Notes: generated by a model not told the origin, from the letters alone. DNA of 64,000 bases from Cyclobacterium qasimii M12-11B (GCF_000427295.1 NZ_ATNM01000018.1:62001-126000), one strand, 5' to 3'; counted from the stretch's first letter, positions 46,649 to 57,567 are shown. Translations and numbers: made by a program.

Positions 46649-47845
46649 TTACCATTTAATGTTGTCTATGGAAGTAATTCCATAAGCAGGGAAAGGATTC
46701 TTATCATTGAAAGGATACAATGCTTTTTGGTCTTCCACTGTAACTGCTTCTTCTTTTAAGCGGCCATCACTGTACATCACTTTTGAAAGATCCAGTTTTA
46801 AGGTTTTGGCTAGAAAAGGATAGACAGCTTGTCTTTTCTTTTCATCATAGCCATGATTGTCCTCAGGGATATGTTTGTTTTCAACCTTATCAGTTTGACC
46901 TTTTAGCCCATAAATGTATTGAAGGAATGGATATTCTACATTCGGTGTATTCTTGGTCCAGTCACCTCCTACTGAGGTCAATAAAAGTGGTTTTGGTGCA
47001 AATACCGCTGCAATCTCTACATTATTGGTTTGATAGTTTTTTGCTTTGTGTATAGGCATGCCACTCTCACACTCACATCCACCAAAAAAATGGGCCGAAA
47101 CCATTACTACTGGTGCTGAAACATCAATTCTGTCATCCACTGCTGCCAGAAGAAACGATTGCGTTCCTCCACCCGATGCTCCGGTAACCGCTAATTTATC
47201 AGGGTCAGCACCCAAAGAAAGTATAAAGTCAACACTTCTGATACTGTTCCACAATTGTAATTTGAGTACATCTCCTTCTCTGTGTTCCCAGCCAATTTCT
47301 CCCATTTGGCCATAACCAACAGCGTCATATGCCCATACTATGGCACCCATTCTGGCCATAGAAGCAAATCTCTTTTGCGCATCAGGTCTGTATCTTCCTA
47401 CATCGCCAGGCTTTGTCCAGTGGCCATGAGGGCTAATGATACCTGGTAGTTTACCCGGGTTTTCATTAGGCATGTACAAACTACCAGTTACAAATACTCC
47501 CGGCAAACTTTCGAAAGCAACATTTTGGACCACATAGCCATCAAACTTTCTAACCTCACCCATAATTGGTTTTAAAGGTGATTTTTTAGGCATTTTAACA
47601 AGGTCTGTACCCTTAAGGATTTGTTTTCTAATCGCCGCAGCTCTTTTGTCCCAGGCTTTTTCGGTGCTGTATTTTTCCTTTTCCATTTGAAGAAAGGAAG
47701 CTCCTTCTGCCTCTGTCCAATGATCGCCAACACAGAGCATGTCGGCGTCTGCGCTTTGTGCAGTCACTACCTTTGGAAAGGTGAAAACCATAATTAAAAC
47801 TGCTGCTAAATACCAATTTGAATTCATAAGTAAGGTGTTTTTCAT
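46649..47845 (-). CDS. Exported alpha/beta hydrolase (acetyl-xylan-esterase-like)
   Basis: 398 residues with a signal peptide (hydrophobic stretch, cleavage near VTAQ). The hydrolase core includes GSLYMPNENPGKLPGIISPH, the nucleophile elbow VTGASGGGTQSFLLAAV and a probable catalytic His in PEDNHGYDEKKRQ. It shares its N-terminal organisation with the larger esterase at 42098-44143. It probably hydrolyses ester groups on a glycan or glycoside before the oxidoreductases act. It is in the middle of a tight operon, about 10 bases from both neighbours. Confidence 0.87.
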   Translation of the reverse strand: MKNTLLMNSNWYLAAVLIMVFTFPKVVTAQSADADMLCVGDHWTEAEGASFLQMEKEKYSTEKAWDKRAAAIRKQILKGTDLVKMPKKSPLKPIMGEVRKFDGYVVQNVAFESLPGVFVTGSLYMPNENPGKLPGIISPHGHWTKPGDVGRYRPDAQKRFASMARMGAIVWAYDAVGYGQMGEIGWEHREGDVLKLQLWNSIRSVDFILSLGADPDKLAVTGASGGGTQSFLLAAVDDRIDVSAPVVMVSAHFFGGCECESGMPIHKAKNYQTNNVEIAAVFAPKPLLLTSVGGDWTKNTPNVEYPFLQYIYGLKGQTDKVENKHIPEDNHGYDEKKRQAVYPFLAKTLKLDLSKVMYSDGRLKEEAVTVEDQKALYPFNDKNPFPAYGITSIDNIKW

Positions 47846-47855
47846 AAGAAAATAG

Positions 47856-49124
47856 TTAATTTTTTAACCACTGATCCCACCACTCAAAAGCCTCTTTTTG
47901 CATGGCTTGGTCAAACTTGTGTGGTCCTGGGTAATAGGAAGCTTTGTAATTTTCTTTCGCTCCTGCTTTATCAAAAACCGTTTCCAGAATTTTATCTGCT
48001 TTCTGCATTTCTGGAAGGGTGTACAATTGATCTTCACTATCATTAAGCACCAAAGTGGGCAATGGAACACGTAGACCCAAAATTTCAGGAAAATCCAATT
48101 CATTGGGTAGCCTTGGCACATAAGCCATCCAAGTGTGTGTATAGGCTCGATTTAATAAAAAATCTGTCCACGTACTCATAAAACCCACACAGACCGCACA
48201 TTTGATCCTATGGTCTAATCCTCCCATCATGACGGTTCGCAAACCTCCACCAGAAAGGCCTCCACAGCCTACTCTGTCTGGGTCTACATCTTTTCTTGCA
48301 AGCAGAATTTCCAAGGCGATTTGGTCTTCTGCAAAAAACACCGCTGGCCAGCTTGTACCACCACAAAACAAGGATTTGGCCATCACATGTTCATGGTTGC
48401 CAGCCCATTTATTATAGGCCTCAATATTCTCGTTTTTCTCTGGATTTTCATCAGTCAATCCACCTCTACGGTTCTCAGGCACTTCCTCCAACAATACCCT
48501 GCGACTAGCAAAGGTGAAAGAATCCGGCACAATGACTACATATCCCCTTTTGGCCATTTCATTGGCCCAGGCTTTACCTTCATAGTAATGGTCCTGATGT
48601 TCCACCATGAGTGGATGCTGTTCTTTTCCCGTTCGGGTAATTTTTCTTACGCCAAAATATTTATTTCCTCCATGATCGTGAAAAGCCAAAATAGCAGGCA
48701 ACTTACCTTTGGCGCCTTCTGGCTTAATAACCAATGCTTTGGTAGGATTGCCATAGGGCAATTGCCAACTGATATCTTCAAAATGCAAACCATCGTTTAC
48801 ATAAGTATCATGTACAGTCACTTCCGGTACAGGCCCTATATCAGGAATTCCAAGGCGTTCTTTAGCTGCCGCCATGGCCTCTTTTTTCCAGGAATCAAGC
48901 TCTTTGAATCGCTCGTTTCTGTAAGAAAGTGAGGGCAATTCTTTGCTTATCAATCCGTTTGCCCAGGGGCCATATGGACCGATGATACTAAGGTCGCTTT
49001 TGGTCATGACAAGGTCTTTTATAGCAGATGAAGAAGCGAAAGTTTGAGGGGATAAAACACCTCCTGCTAAACCAAAGCCTGCCAATCCAGCAGTTTTAAT
49101 AAAGTCTCTCCTTTGCTTTTTCAT
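47856..49124 (-). CDS. Tat-exported dienelactone-hydrolase-like alpha/beta hydrolase
   Basis: 422 residues. The signal is twin-arginine: KKQRRDFIKTAGLAGFGLAG. The fold has KLPAILAFHDHGGNKYFGVR (oxyanion-side loop), GYVVIVPDSFTFASR, the nucleophile in VGCGGLSGGGLRTVMMGG, and a late His in YYPGPHKFDQAMQ. It is unusual among alpha/beta hydrolases in being routed through Tat, perhaps because it folds with a metal or partner. It precedes the other hydrolase by 10 bases and follows the frameshifted Gfo/Idh gene by 28. Confidence 0.87.
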   Translation of the reverse strand: MKKQRRDFIKTAGLAGFGLAGGVLSPQTFASSSAIKDLVMTKSDLSIIGPYGPWANGLISKELPSLSYRNERFKELDSWKKEAMAAAKERLGIPDIGPVPEVTVHDTYVNDGLHFEDISWQLPYGNPTKALVIKPEGAKGKLPAILAFHDHGGNKYFGVRKITRTGKEQHPLMVEHQDHYYEGKAWANEMAKRGYVVIVPDSFTFASRRVLLEEVPENRRGGLTDENPEKNENIEAYNKWAGNHEHVMAKSLFCGGTSWPAVFFAEDQIALEILLARKDVDPDRVGCGGLSGGGLRTVMMGGLDHRIKCAVCVGFMSTWTDFLLNRAYTHTWMAYVPRLPNELDFPEILGLRVPLPTLVLNDSEDQLYTLPEMQKADKILETVFDKAGAKENYKASYYPGPHKFDQAMQKEAFEWWDQWLKN

Positions 49125-49152
49125 CTGCTTTAACTTTTTTAGTAGCGATTTC

Positions 49153-50564
49153 TTATTTGGCTAATTCTAAAGCCTGTGTAGTAACATAGTATTTGGCCAA
49201 CATATTTGGCACTTCCCATTCAGGCAATTTACCTTCTTTAAGATAGTTGATGTAGGTTTCAGTTACTTCTCTGAAATGATCTTCATGTCCATGTCGGTAA
49301 GCTTGTGGGATTACAACTCTCCATGAGTTTTTACCTTCTACTTTCACAACATCCAAATCTTTGAAGGTACCAGCAAGCACTTTTACTTGTTCGGTTACAT
49401 TCGCTTCAAATTCAGCCAAATCCTGACCTTCAACGGGCTCTATGTATAGCTCAGGCTTGTATTTTTCCTCTGCATCCTGTCTGATAACCAAATTAGATTT
49501 GGTTCCTCTCATAATAGAGTAATGCGTATCAGCAGAACCTTCGGGGGCTTTATAATTCCAGATTACAGATACTTTCGCATGAACGCCATTAATCTTATAA
49601 TTAATTTCGCCATTGCCATACACTTTCAATAAACCATCAGATACTACTGATTGAAGGTAATCAGGGAATTCTTCGATACCTGTAGAGCTAGTAAACTCTT
49701 CAAGGGTAAGATCAGTCGTCCATCTTTTGGCATTGATCATTTCGATGTCCGTTTTATAATTTATCACCTTGTCAGGAAAGCTTTCCCACTGAACCAAATC
49801 TACCAAGTGAGTAGTCACATCAACGATACCGTTACCTTGCTGATTGACATCATAAAACCATCCTGGCCTGATCAAAGGCTTTCCAGCAACTTGTTTGAAA
49901 AAATGGTGAATGCTCTCCTTTGTGATTGCAGGATTTTCAACTGTTCCATTCTCCATTTGTCCGAACACCTCTGGAATCAAAGAAAACTCTCTTTGAAGCA
50001 TGGTAGAAATCTCAAATCGCTCAGTCATGATGTCAAATAAAAGGACATCATTTTTTCTGCCAATTCAAAGGCCTCCTTAAGTGTTTCAAAACCTGCTGCG
50101 TCTATTGCCATTGGCTTATCCGCCAACACATTTATTCCAGCTTCAATGGTGGCCTTAATATTTGCCGTTTTTTCTTTGTTGTTCCCAGCGGTAAGCATTA
50201 CGTTGCCCTTCTTTTCACTTAGCATTTTCTGAAGGTAGTCATCTCCTTTGTATACCTCTAGTTCCCAACTTGTAGGATCCTCTTCACGGGTATTGTAGCT
50301 TTCAACGGATTTTAAATACGAAGGTAATTCCGGTCCATCAGGTGCATAAACAAAAATCTTAGGGTCCACTTGATCATACATGGACTTCACCACAAGGTGT
50401 GCATGGAAATGTCCTGGATCAAGGGTAATTAGTTTAATTTCGTCTTTCCCACCAGTGAAGGTATTAGTTACTTCTTCTTCCACATTTTTTTCGTTGGAAC
50501 ATGATACTGATAAAAGCAAAATTGAGGCAGCAAAAGGTGACCAAAATTTACTATTGAATCTCAT
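49153..50564 (-). pseudogene. Gfo/Idh/MocA-like oxidoreductase lipoprotein (frameshifted)
   Basis: First gene of the operon. The start at 50564 gives a lipoprotein signal ending LLSVSC. A Rossmann-like N-terminal domain follows (IKLITLDPGHFHAHLVVKSM) and the EKP-like motif reads GINVLADKPMAID. That frame stops at 50025 after AEKMMSFYLTS. The second frame continues NDVLLFDIMTERFEISTMLQ and holds the putative oxidoreductase C-terminal domain (GWFYDVNQQGNGIVDVTTHL, VYGNGEINYKINGV). Adding one base in the T6 run at 50051-50056 gives AEKNDVLLFDIM and one protein of about 470 residues. With only a lipoprotein signal, cofactor supply outside the cytoplasm is unclear. Confidence 0.85.
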
Positions 50565-51559
50565 AATATTTGGTTTTGGTAATTAATTAGAATTAGGTAA
50601 TCTATTTTGATGCAAGAAGATCCAATTATTGTTCAAATAAAAGAACAGCAAGAAAAACCATCAAGGGATTAAATATAAAGAATATAAAAGGAGAATAAAA
50701 CAATTATTAGCGTGACCGATTGCATTTAATGCATAAGAACTAATAATTCGTTATAAATGGTATTGAATGGTAACCATAAAAACAATCATTTTGGCAATTA
50801 AGGTTGAAAAATAACCGGGATTTTTCATCTCTGGTAATTGCCATAAAAATTAAAGGTCCTTCTAATAACGCATTTGTTTGTAAGTTTAGCGAAATCACCC
50901 AAATTTAAAACTCAATATGCCTATAGGACAATACAGGAAATAGTGAAATTTATTATTGAAAAAAATGAGGAATCCTTAAAATCCATCTCCACCTAATTCT
51001 TTGTTGATTGATAACTATTTGCTAAATGTCCAAATCAAACTTTAGTAGCCATTCCAACCAGCTTAGTTACGGACCCGTTGAATGAAAATGAGGCTATGTC
51101 ATTGCTTCTTTAGCTAAAACACTTAAAAATCTTGACTTCAGTTATCTAAAAACGTTACTTATTTATACTTTCGAATTCAAGTAAAAATGAGCAGGTAGAT
51201 TTTCTTTAATAGTGGTACAGAATTTGATGAAAGTTTCGCTATAAAACACAGCATAGGCATTTTACAGTGGGTTGTGAAGCGAATTGCAACTTTTGAAAAA
51301 AATAAATACTTTGACACTATATTTCGTTAGTATTTATGACATTGTAATACCATTTCAGAACATGGATAAAAATGACTTGAGATTTTCTGATATCGAAGGT
51401 CTTTAACAAATACAAAATGAAACCATTACATCATTTATTAACCCTCTTCAATTACCACTACCCGTAGACTTTAAATATCATAATTAGAAAGATTGCTTGC
51501 TAAATCACAAGCGAAAAATATTTTTAAACCACATTAATTATACTAATTGTAAGTAAAGC
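50565..51559. other. Long noncoding stretch between divergent genes
   Basis: 995 AT-rich bases between the Gfo/Idh operon and uxaB. All frames are broken; the longest readable fragments (for example around 51211-51331, plus) match nothing I recognise. It should contain two divergent promoters. No RNA gene, repeat array or strong hairpin was found by eye. Confidence 0.55.
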
Positions 51560-52978
51560 ATGAAACTATTAAATAGACAAAATATCCCAACAACTGATCC
51601 TCGTCCATTGAGAGTTATCCAATTTGGAACAGGGAATTTTTTAAGAGGATTTGCTGATTGGATGATAGATGTCCTTAACGAAAAAACATCATTTAATGGC
51701 GACATTCAGATGGTACAAGTACATAGTCGTAAGCCAGCGCAAGGAATAAATGATCAGGAAGGCTTGTATCATATTTTGACCAGGGGTATAAGTAAAGGTA
51801 AAACGATAGAAGAAAACAGACTTATACAATCAGTTAGAGGTGCTGTGAATCCTTTTATAGATTACGGGACTTATTTAGACCTTGCAAAATCACCAGATTT
51901 AAGGTTTGTCATTTCCAATACTACCGAAGCGGGAATATATTTTGATGAAAACGACAAAGATTGGGCGACAACACCTGAATCCTTCCCAGGGAAATTAACG
52001 GCATTACTCTATAAGCGCTTCAAGCATTTCAAAGGTGATCCGCAAAAAGGCATGGTAATGATTCCTTGTGAGTTGGTAGACAATAATGGAAAAAAACTAA
52101 AGGAAAACATCCTTAGATACATCAACTTATGGGAACTACCAGGGTCATTTGAAGATTGGATCGTCAAACACAATACATTCTGCAATACTCTTGTAGACAG
52201 AATTGTTCCAGGATATCCATTGGGAAATGGCAACGATATTCAGACTCAAATCGGATTTAAAGATGAACAAATGGTGATGGCTGAGCCTTTTCACTTTTGG
52301 GCAATAGAAGGTCCGGAATGGTTGAAAACCGAATTACCTCTTGACAGCGCGGGTTTTAATGTCCTTTTTGTAAAAAATATTGCTCCTTTTAGAACCAGGA
52401 AAGTACGTATCCTAAATGGTGCCCATACTTGTCTTGTGCCCGTAGCTTACCTTAAAGGAATCAGGCTAGTGAAAGATGCCATGGAGAATGAGACCACCAG
52501 CGATTATCTTCAAAAGGTTATCTTTGAGGAAATAATCCCAGCAATGGACCAACCTGCTGAAACCCTCACTCCTTTTGCGGAAGATGTTCTTGACCGTTTC
52601 AGAAACCCATTTATCAAGCACAAGCTAAGTGACATTGCACTAAACTCTATTTCCAAATGGAAAGTCAGGGTATTGCCTTCCTTGCTAGACTTTATCAACA
52701 AAAAAGATAAAATCCCTACGGGTATGGTTCAAGCTTTTGCAGCTATGATCGTTTACTACAGAGGTCACTACAATGGTGAAATTACACCTATTAAAGACAA
52801 ACCTGAAATAGTTAAATATTTTGATCAGGTTTGGAAGATTAAAACGCCTGAAGTAGTTGTAGAAAGTGTTTTGGCAAAAGTAGAATATTGGGATCAAGAC
52901 CTCAACTTAGTCTACGGACTTAGTGAAGCATTGATAAAAGAAGTAAAGGTACTTTTGGCGCAAGAAAAAGTAGCTTAG
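51560..52978 (+). CDS. uxaB: Tagaturonate reductase (altronate oxidoreductase)
   Basis: 472-residue polyol/mannitol dehydrogenase-family enzyme that reduces D-tagaturonate to D-altronate with NADH in galacturonate catabolism. The nucleotide site is VIQFGTGNFLRGFADWMIDV. Close UxaB-type blocks follow: RFVISNTTEAGIYFDE, MIPCELVDNNGKKLKENILR, FCNTLVDRIVPGYP, RKVRILNGAHTCLVPVAYLK with the catalytic Lys region, and RFRNPFIKHKLSDIALNSIS. Length matches E. coli UxaB. No uxaA or uxaC lies nearby, so the rest of the pathway must be elsewhere. It is a single gene convergent with xylA, with a shared terminator. Confidence 0.94.
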   Translation: MKLLNRQNIPTTDPRPLRVIQFGTGNFLRGFADWMIDVLNEKTSFNGDIQMVQVHSRKPAQGINDQEGLYHILTRGISKGKTIEENRLIQSVRGAVNPFIDYGTYLDLAKSPDLRFVISNTTEAGIYFDENDKDWATTPESFPGKLTALLYKRFKHFKGDPQKGMVMIPCELVDNNGKKLKENILRYINLWELPGSFEDWIVKHNTFCNTLVDRIVPGYPLGNGNDIQTQIGFKDEQMVMAEPFHFWAIEGPEWLKTELPLDSAGFNVLFVKNIAPFRTRKVRILNGAHTCLVPVAYLKGIRLVKDAMENETTSDYLQKVIFEEIIPAMDQPAETLTPFAEDVLDRFRNPFIKHKLSDIALNSISKWKVRVLPSLLDFINKKDKIPTGMVQAFAAMIVYYRGHYNGEITPIKDKPEIVKYFDQVWKIKTPEVVVESVLAKVEYWDQDLNLVYGLSEALIKEVKVLLAQEKVA

Positions 52979-53002
52979 AAATTCCTATCAAATAAAACCC
53001 AT

Positions 53003-53038
53003 AAAAAAAGCGGCTTAGAATTCTAAGCCGCTTTTTTT
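53003..53038. terminator. Bidirectional terminator between uxaB and xylA
   Basis: A perfect palindrome AGCGGCTTAGAATTCTAAGCCGCT (two 12-base arms) flanked by A7 and T7 runs. It can end both uxaB (plus) and the xylose operon (minus). Confidence 0.93.
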
Positions 53039-53059
53039 GAACCTGATCAATATTGGTCT

Positions 53060-54373
53060 TTAGATATATTGATTCAGAATATTTTCGTACATCTCTTGCT
53101 TCCCACTGATCATTTTTGGGTCGCCAATTACCAATGCATGATTTCTCAAAGCCTCCAGGTCTAGTTTGCCTGTTTCAAATTCTTTTCCTTTTCCTCCATC
53201 AAAAGAACTGTAACGTTGCTTTCTCAGGGATTGGTAATCTGATTTTTCCATGATATCACTTGCGATAAGTAAACTTCTGGCAAATGCATCCATACTACCT
53301 ACATGTGCATGGAAAAGATCATTCAGGTCTGTTGAGTTTCTTCGGATTTTAGCATCAAAATTAACTCCCCCAGAAGTAAATCCAGGTCCTTGCAACAATA
53401 CTAACATCGCTTCGGTGAGTTCCTGTAAGTTAATCGCAAACTGATCTGTATCCCAGCCATTCTGGTAATCACCCCTATTGGCATCTATACTGCCAAGAAG
53501 TCCTGCATCCATTGCTACTTGCAATTCATGCTGAAAAGTATGTCCTGCAAGTGTTGCATGATTTACTTCCAAATTTAGTTTAAAGTCCTTGTCCAATCCA
53601 AAATGCCTAAGGAAACCAATAACAGTGGCTGCATCATAGTCATACTGGTGTTTGGTTGGCTCCATTGGTTTGGGCTCAATCAAGAAAGTACCTTTAAAGC
53701 CTTGTTTTCTACCATAATCCCTGGCCATGGTTAAGAACTGAGCCAAATGCTCTGTCTCGCGCTTCATGTCTGTGTTCAGCAAAGACATATAACCTTCTCT
53801 ACCTCCCCAGAACACATAGTTTTCACCACCAAGGGTAATCGTAGCATCTATGGCATTTTTCACTTGAGTAGCTGCTCTACTTACCACATCGAAATCTGGA
53901 TTGGTAGCTGCTCCATTCATATATCTTGGATGGCTAAAAACATTAGCAGTTCCCCAAAGTAATTTTATCCCTGTTTCCTCTTGTTTTTGTTTCGCATAAT
54001 CAACGATGGCTCCCATATGCTTCTCATAGGTAGCAATGCTGTCCCCTTCATCGATAAGGTCAATGTCATGAAAACAATAAAATGGGGCACCTATCTTGTG
54101 AATGAACTCAAATGCTGCGTCCATTTTATCTTTAGCCCTCTGAATCGGGTCATTAGATTTATCCCATTTGTGAACGATTGTTCCTGGTCCGAATGGGTCA
54201 TTTCCTGTAGCACAGAATGAATGCCAATAAGCAATTGCAAACCGGAAATGCTCTTTCATCGATTTACCTCCAATAACACGGTTTTCATCGTAATATTTGA
54301 AAGCCAATGGATTTTTAGAATCCTTTCCTTCAAACTTAATTTTATCAATTTCAGGAAAAAACAAATCTGACAT
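53060..54373 (-). CDS. xylA: Xylose isomerase
   Basis: 437 residues from ATG 54373 ([16 protein letters not shown]); a longer frame to 54442 would overlap xylB. It converts D-xylose to D-xylulose. Seen: catalytic His in [35 protein letters not shown], metal-binding [36 protein letters not shown] and [17 protein letters not shown]. The length fits the class II bacterial branch. It is the third gene of the operon symporter, xylB, xylA. No XylR-type regulator lies adjacent. Confidence 0.97.
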   Translation of the reverse strand: MSDLFFPEIDKIKFEGKDSKNPLAFKYYDENRVIGGKSMKEHFRFAIAYWHSFCATGNDPFGPGTIVHKWDKSNDPIQRAKDKMDAAFEFIHKIGAPFYCFHDIDLIDEGDSIATYEKHMGAIVDYAKQKQEETGIKLLWGTANVFSHPRYMNGAATNPDFDVVSRAATQVKNAIDATITLGGENYVFWGGREGYMSLLNTDMKRETEHLAQFLTMARDYGRKQGFKGTFLIEPKPMEPTKHQYDYDAATVIGFLRHFGLDKDFKLNLEVNHATLAGHTFQHELQVAMDAGLLGSIDANRGDYQNGWDTDQFAINLQELTEAMLVLLQGPGFTSGGVNFDAKIRRNSTDLNDLFHAHVGSMDAFARSLLIASDIMEKSDYQSLRKQRYSSFDGGKGKEFETGKLDLEALRNHALVIGDPKMISGKQEMYENILNQYI

Positions 54374-54411
54374 AATTGTATTTTTGTTAGGTTTTAGATA
54401 CGTATTGTAAA

Positions 54412-55902
54412 TTATTTTATCTGGTTTAAGCAATCCTCCCACTGTGAATAAACGGCTCCATATGCTTCCTTCTTATGCGCATCGGGCTCGAAATCCTGGA
54501 TTTTAACCAATCCCTGAAATGCTTCCTCAGCATTGGAATAAATGCCAGCTCCTATTCCTGCCCCTCTTGCAGCCCCTTGAGCACCATCAGTGTCATAAAG
54601 TTCAAGAGAAACATTGTTCATATTGACAAAAGCTTCTCTGAAAATCGGACTTAAAAACATGTTGGCCTTACCCGCTTTCACTGTTTTCAAGTTGAGCCCC
54701 ATGCTTTTCATGATGTTAAATCCATAGGTCAAAGCCGAAACTATTCCCTCTTGTCCCGCACGGAAAACATGTCTCTTGTCATGCTTCAAAAGGTTTAACT
54801 TTGAAAGATGTGCACCAACTTGCTTATTTTCCAAAATTCTTTCTGCCCCATTTCCAAAGGGTAAAAAGCTTAAGCCCTCGGAACCTATTGGTACTTCTGC
54901 CGCCAGGTGATTCATCTCTTCATAATCCAGCGATTGACCACCGAAGGACCGTTTAAGCCAACTATTTAATATTCCAGTTCCATTGATACAAAGTAAAACA
55001 CCATATCTTGGGTCATTTTTTTGGTGATTGACATGTACAAAAGTATTGACTCTAGACAAAGGATCAAACACAGGTTTGCTACTAACGCCAAAGACCGTTC
55101 CCGAAGTTCCAGCCGTAGTGGCTAATTCTCCTTCCTGAAGGACATTAAGCGAAAAGGCATTATTAGGTTGATCACCGGCTCTGTAAGTCACAGGCACTCC
55201 TGCATCCAGACCTAAATCTTGTGCGACTTCTGGTAATAATCTACCTTGAACCCCAAAAGACGAAACTGCCTTAGGTAACAAATCTGCATCAATTCCATAA
55301 TGATACAACAGCCTATCTGCAATTCTATTTTCCGGAAAATCCCAGAAGACTCCTTCTGACAAACCGGATTCTGTGGTAAGAATTTCCCCTGTAAGCTTCA
55401 TGGCTATAAAATCACCCGGAAGCATTATTTTATAGATCTGATCATACTTCTCAGGCTCATTCTCCTTTACCCATTTGAGTTTTGATGCTGTAAAATTCCC
55501 TGGAGAATTGAGCAGGTGACCAAGGCAGTATTCACTTCCCAAATTTGAAAAGGCTTTATTGCCGATTTCCACTGCCCTACTGTCACACCAAATGATAGCA
55601 GGACGGATGACTTCTCTATTTTTGTCCACCATCACCAAACCATGCATTTGGTACGATATCCCAATGCCTTTGATTTCTCCGGCTTTTACATTGGCCTTAG
55701 CAAGTATATTTTTTGTTGTTTCTTTAATGTATTTCCACCACAATTCAGGATCCTGTTCCGCCCAATCTTTTTGAGGGGAATCAATACTCATTTCTACTTC
55801 AGGTAGCCCTTTTGCTGCCACTACTTTACCTGAATCTGCATCCAGAAGAGTAGCTTTTACAGAAGAACTGCCAATATCATATCCTATAAGGAGTTGTCTC
55901 AT
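54412..55902 (-). CDS. xylB: Xylulokinase
   Basis: 496-residue FGGY-family kinase that phosphorylates D-xylulose to xylulose 5-phosphate for the pentose phosphate pathway. The phosphate-binding loop is [17 protein letters not shown], with [16 protein letters not shown] typical of Xyl[18 protein letters not shown] in the second domain and [13 protein letters not shown] for ATP binding. It sits 21 bases after the symporter gene and 38 before xylA, so the three genes form one transcription unit. Confidence 0.95.
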   Translation of the reverse strand: MRQLLIGYDIGSSSVKATLLDADSGKVVAAKGLPEVEMSIDSPQKDWAEQDPELWWKYIKETTKNILAKANVKAGEIKGIGISYQMHGLVMVDKNREVIRPAIIWCDSRAVEIGNKAFSNLGSEYCLGHLLNSPGNFTASKLKWVKENEPEKYDQIYKIMLPGDFIAMKLTGEILTTESGLSEGVFWDFPENRIADRLLYHYGIDADLLPKAVSSFGVQGRLLPEVAQDLGLDAGVPVTYRAGDQPNNAFSLNVLQEGELATTAGTSGTVFGVSSKPVFDPLSRVNTFVHVNHQKNDPRYGVLLCINGTGILNSWLKRSFGGQSLDYEEMNHLAAEVPIGSEGLSFLPFGNGAERILENKQVGAHLSKLNLLKHDKRHVFRAGQEGIVSALTYGFNIMKSMGLNLKTVKAGKANMFLSPIFREAFVNMNNVSLELYDTDGAQGAARGAGIGAGIYSNAEEAFQGLVKIQDFEPDAHKKEAYGAVYSQWEDCLNQIK

Positions 55903-55923
55903 TTTACGAACGGAAATTAAAAT

Positions 55924-57567
55924 TTACCAAAATACGATGTAAAGGGCTGCGATGATACCGGATATCAATATTGCACCTATTTTAAATTGAGTGCTTGTTC
56001 TAAAAAGATCCTTTGTTATCTCAATTCCTTTAGGATGATCATTTCCTTTGCCTTCAAATAAACTGATGGCAATAATAAGTCCTGAAAGGATTAAGAAAAC
56101 CAAACCCATCCGATCTATAAAAGGCAAGGCTGGCATCAAAAATTTGAAAGCTGCTGACAAAGGAATGGTCAGTGCGGCGGCTGTTAATGCTGCATTTGAA
56201 GTCGTTTTCTTCCAAAAGAAACCAAACATAAAAATCGCAAATACACCTGGAGACACAAAACCTGTATACTCCTGTATGTACTGAAATGCCTGGTCTAACT
56301 CTCTTAATGCCGGAGCGACGATAGCCGCAACTATAAAAGCAACAATGGCTGTAATTCTACCAACTCTTACCTGTTTCCTTTCGGAAGCATTTTCTTCAAA
56401 GAAATTTTTATAAATATCCAGCGTAAAAATAGTTGCCGTACTATTGGCCATGGAGGCCAAAGAAGAAACTATAGCTGCTGTCAAAGCGGCAAAGGCGAGT
56501 CCTTTTAAGCCTGAAGGAAGTAACTGTAGTAATGTAGGATAAGCTCTGTCTGACTTGATAATACCACTCACAGGATCTGTCATGGAATCAGCAAATGCCG
56601 GATCCATACCTTGATTAACAATCACAAAAGCGGCAATACCCGGTATCACTACTATAAGTGGCATTAATAATTTAAGAAACCCCGCAAAGAGCATCCCTTT
56701 CTGAGCTTCATTAAGTGATTTCGCTGCCAGGGCTCTTTGGGTGATGTATTGGTTAAAACCCCAATAACTAAGATTAATCACCCACATACCCCCAATCAGA
56801 ACAGAAAGTCCAGGTAAATCCATATAGGCATCCCGTTCTCCTCCTGCACCATCAGGAATCATCATTTCTCCTTCATTAATAATCATATTGAAGTGAGTTG
56901 GCGCTTCTTTTATTAGTGTTGTAATGCCTAGAAACACATCTCCTGAACCTACCATTGATAAAGCCAGGTAAGTAGTGGCCAGTCCACCTAATATTAAAAA
57001 GAATACTTGAACAACATCTGTCCAGGCCACGGCTTTTAGCCCACCATAAATTGAATACAACATTGCAAACACTGCTAACCCTGCAATACCATACATCATG
57101 GGAACTCCCAATATGGTTTCAAGACTTAGTGCTCCCAAATAAAGCACCGAAGTAAGGTTTACAAACACATATACCAGTAGCCAGAATACAGCCATTACCG
57201 TCCTAACCCTGCTATCATACCTTTTGAGCAAAAATTGAGGCATGGTGCTAATTCCTTCTTTGAGGTATATGGGGAGGAAAAATATAGCGACAACTATTAA
57301 GGTAGCGGCGGCCATCCATTCGTAGGTAGAAATGGCCAAGCCAAGCGCAAACCCTGATCCAGACATCCCTATAAATTGTTCTGCTGAAATGTTTGAGGCT
57401 ATCAATGAGGCCCCAACTGCCCACCAAGGCAAAGCCTTACTTGCCAGGAAATAATCATTGGAATCTTTTACATGGCCTTCTTTTTCTCTTGATACAAAAT
57501 ATCCCATCAAGATGATGAGAATACAATAACCAACGAATATGGCCAGGTCTAATGAGGTGAAATTCAT
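55924..57567 (-). CDS. Sodium/sugar symporter, SSS family (vSGLT-like), probable xylose importer
   Basis: 547 residues with about 14 membrane segments. The sequence is very close in pattern to the Vibrio vSGLT sodium/galactose cotransporter: GASLIASNISAEQFIGMSGS, AVFWLLVYVFVNLTSVLYLG, YSIYGGLKAVAWTDVVQVFF, WGFNQYITQRALAAKSLNEA, AIVSSLASMANSTATIFTLD and FQYIQEYTGFVSPGVFAIF. The NIS and YWGFNQY stretches line the sodium and sugar sites in vSGLT. Position before xylB and xylA makes D-xylose the likely substrate, but glucose or galactose cannot be excluded from sequence. Confidence 0.92.
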   Translation of the reverse strand: MNFTSLDLAIFVGYCILIILMGYFVSREKEGHVKDSNDYFLASKALPWWAVGASLIASNISAEQFIGMSGSGFALGLAISTYEWMAAATLIVVAIFFLPIYLKEGISTMPQFLLKRYDSRVRTVMAVFWLLVYVFVNLTSVLYLGALSLETILGVPMMYGIAGLAVFAMLYSIYGGLKAVAWTDVVQVFFLILGGLATTYLALSMVGSGDVFLGITTLIKEAPTHFNMIINEGEMMIPDGAGGERDAYMDLPGLSVLIGGMWVINLSYWGFNQYITQRALAAKSLNEAQKGMLFAGFLKLLMPLIVVIPGIAAFVIVNQGMDPAFADSMTDPVSGIIKSDRAYPTLLQLLPSGLKGLAFAALTAAIVSSLASMANSTATIFTLDIYKNFFEENASERKQVRVGRITAIVAFIVAAIVAPALRELDQAFQYIQEYTGFVSPGVFAIFMFGFFWKKTTSNAALTAAALTIPLSAAFKFLMPALPFIDRMGLVFLILSGLIIAISLFEGKGNDHPKGIEITKDLFRTSTQFKIGAILISGIIAALYIVFW

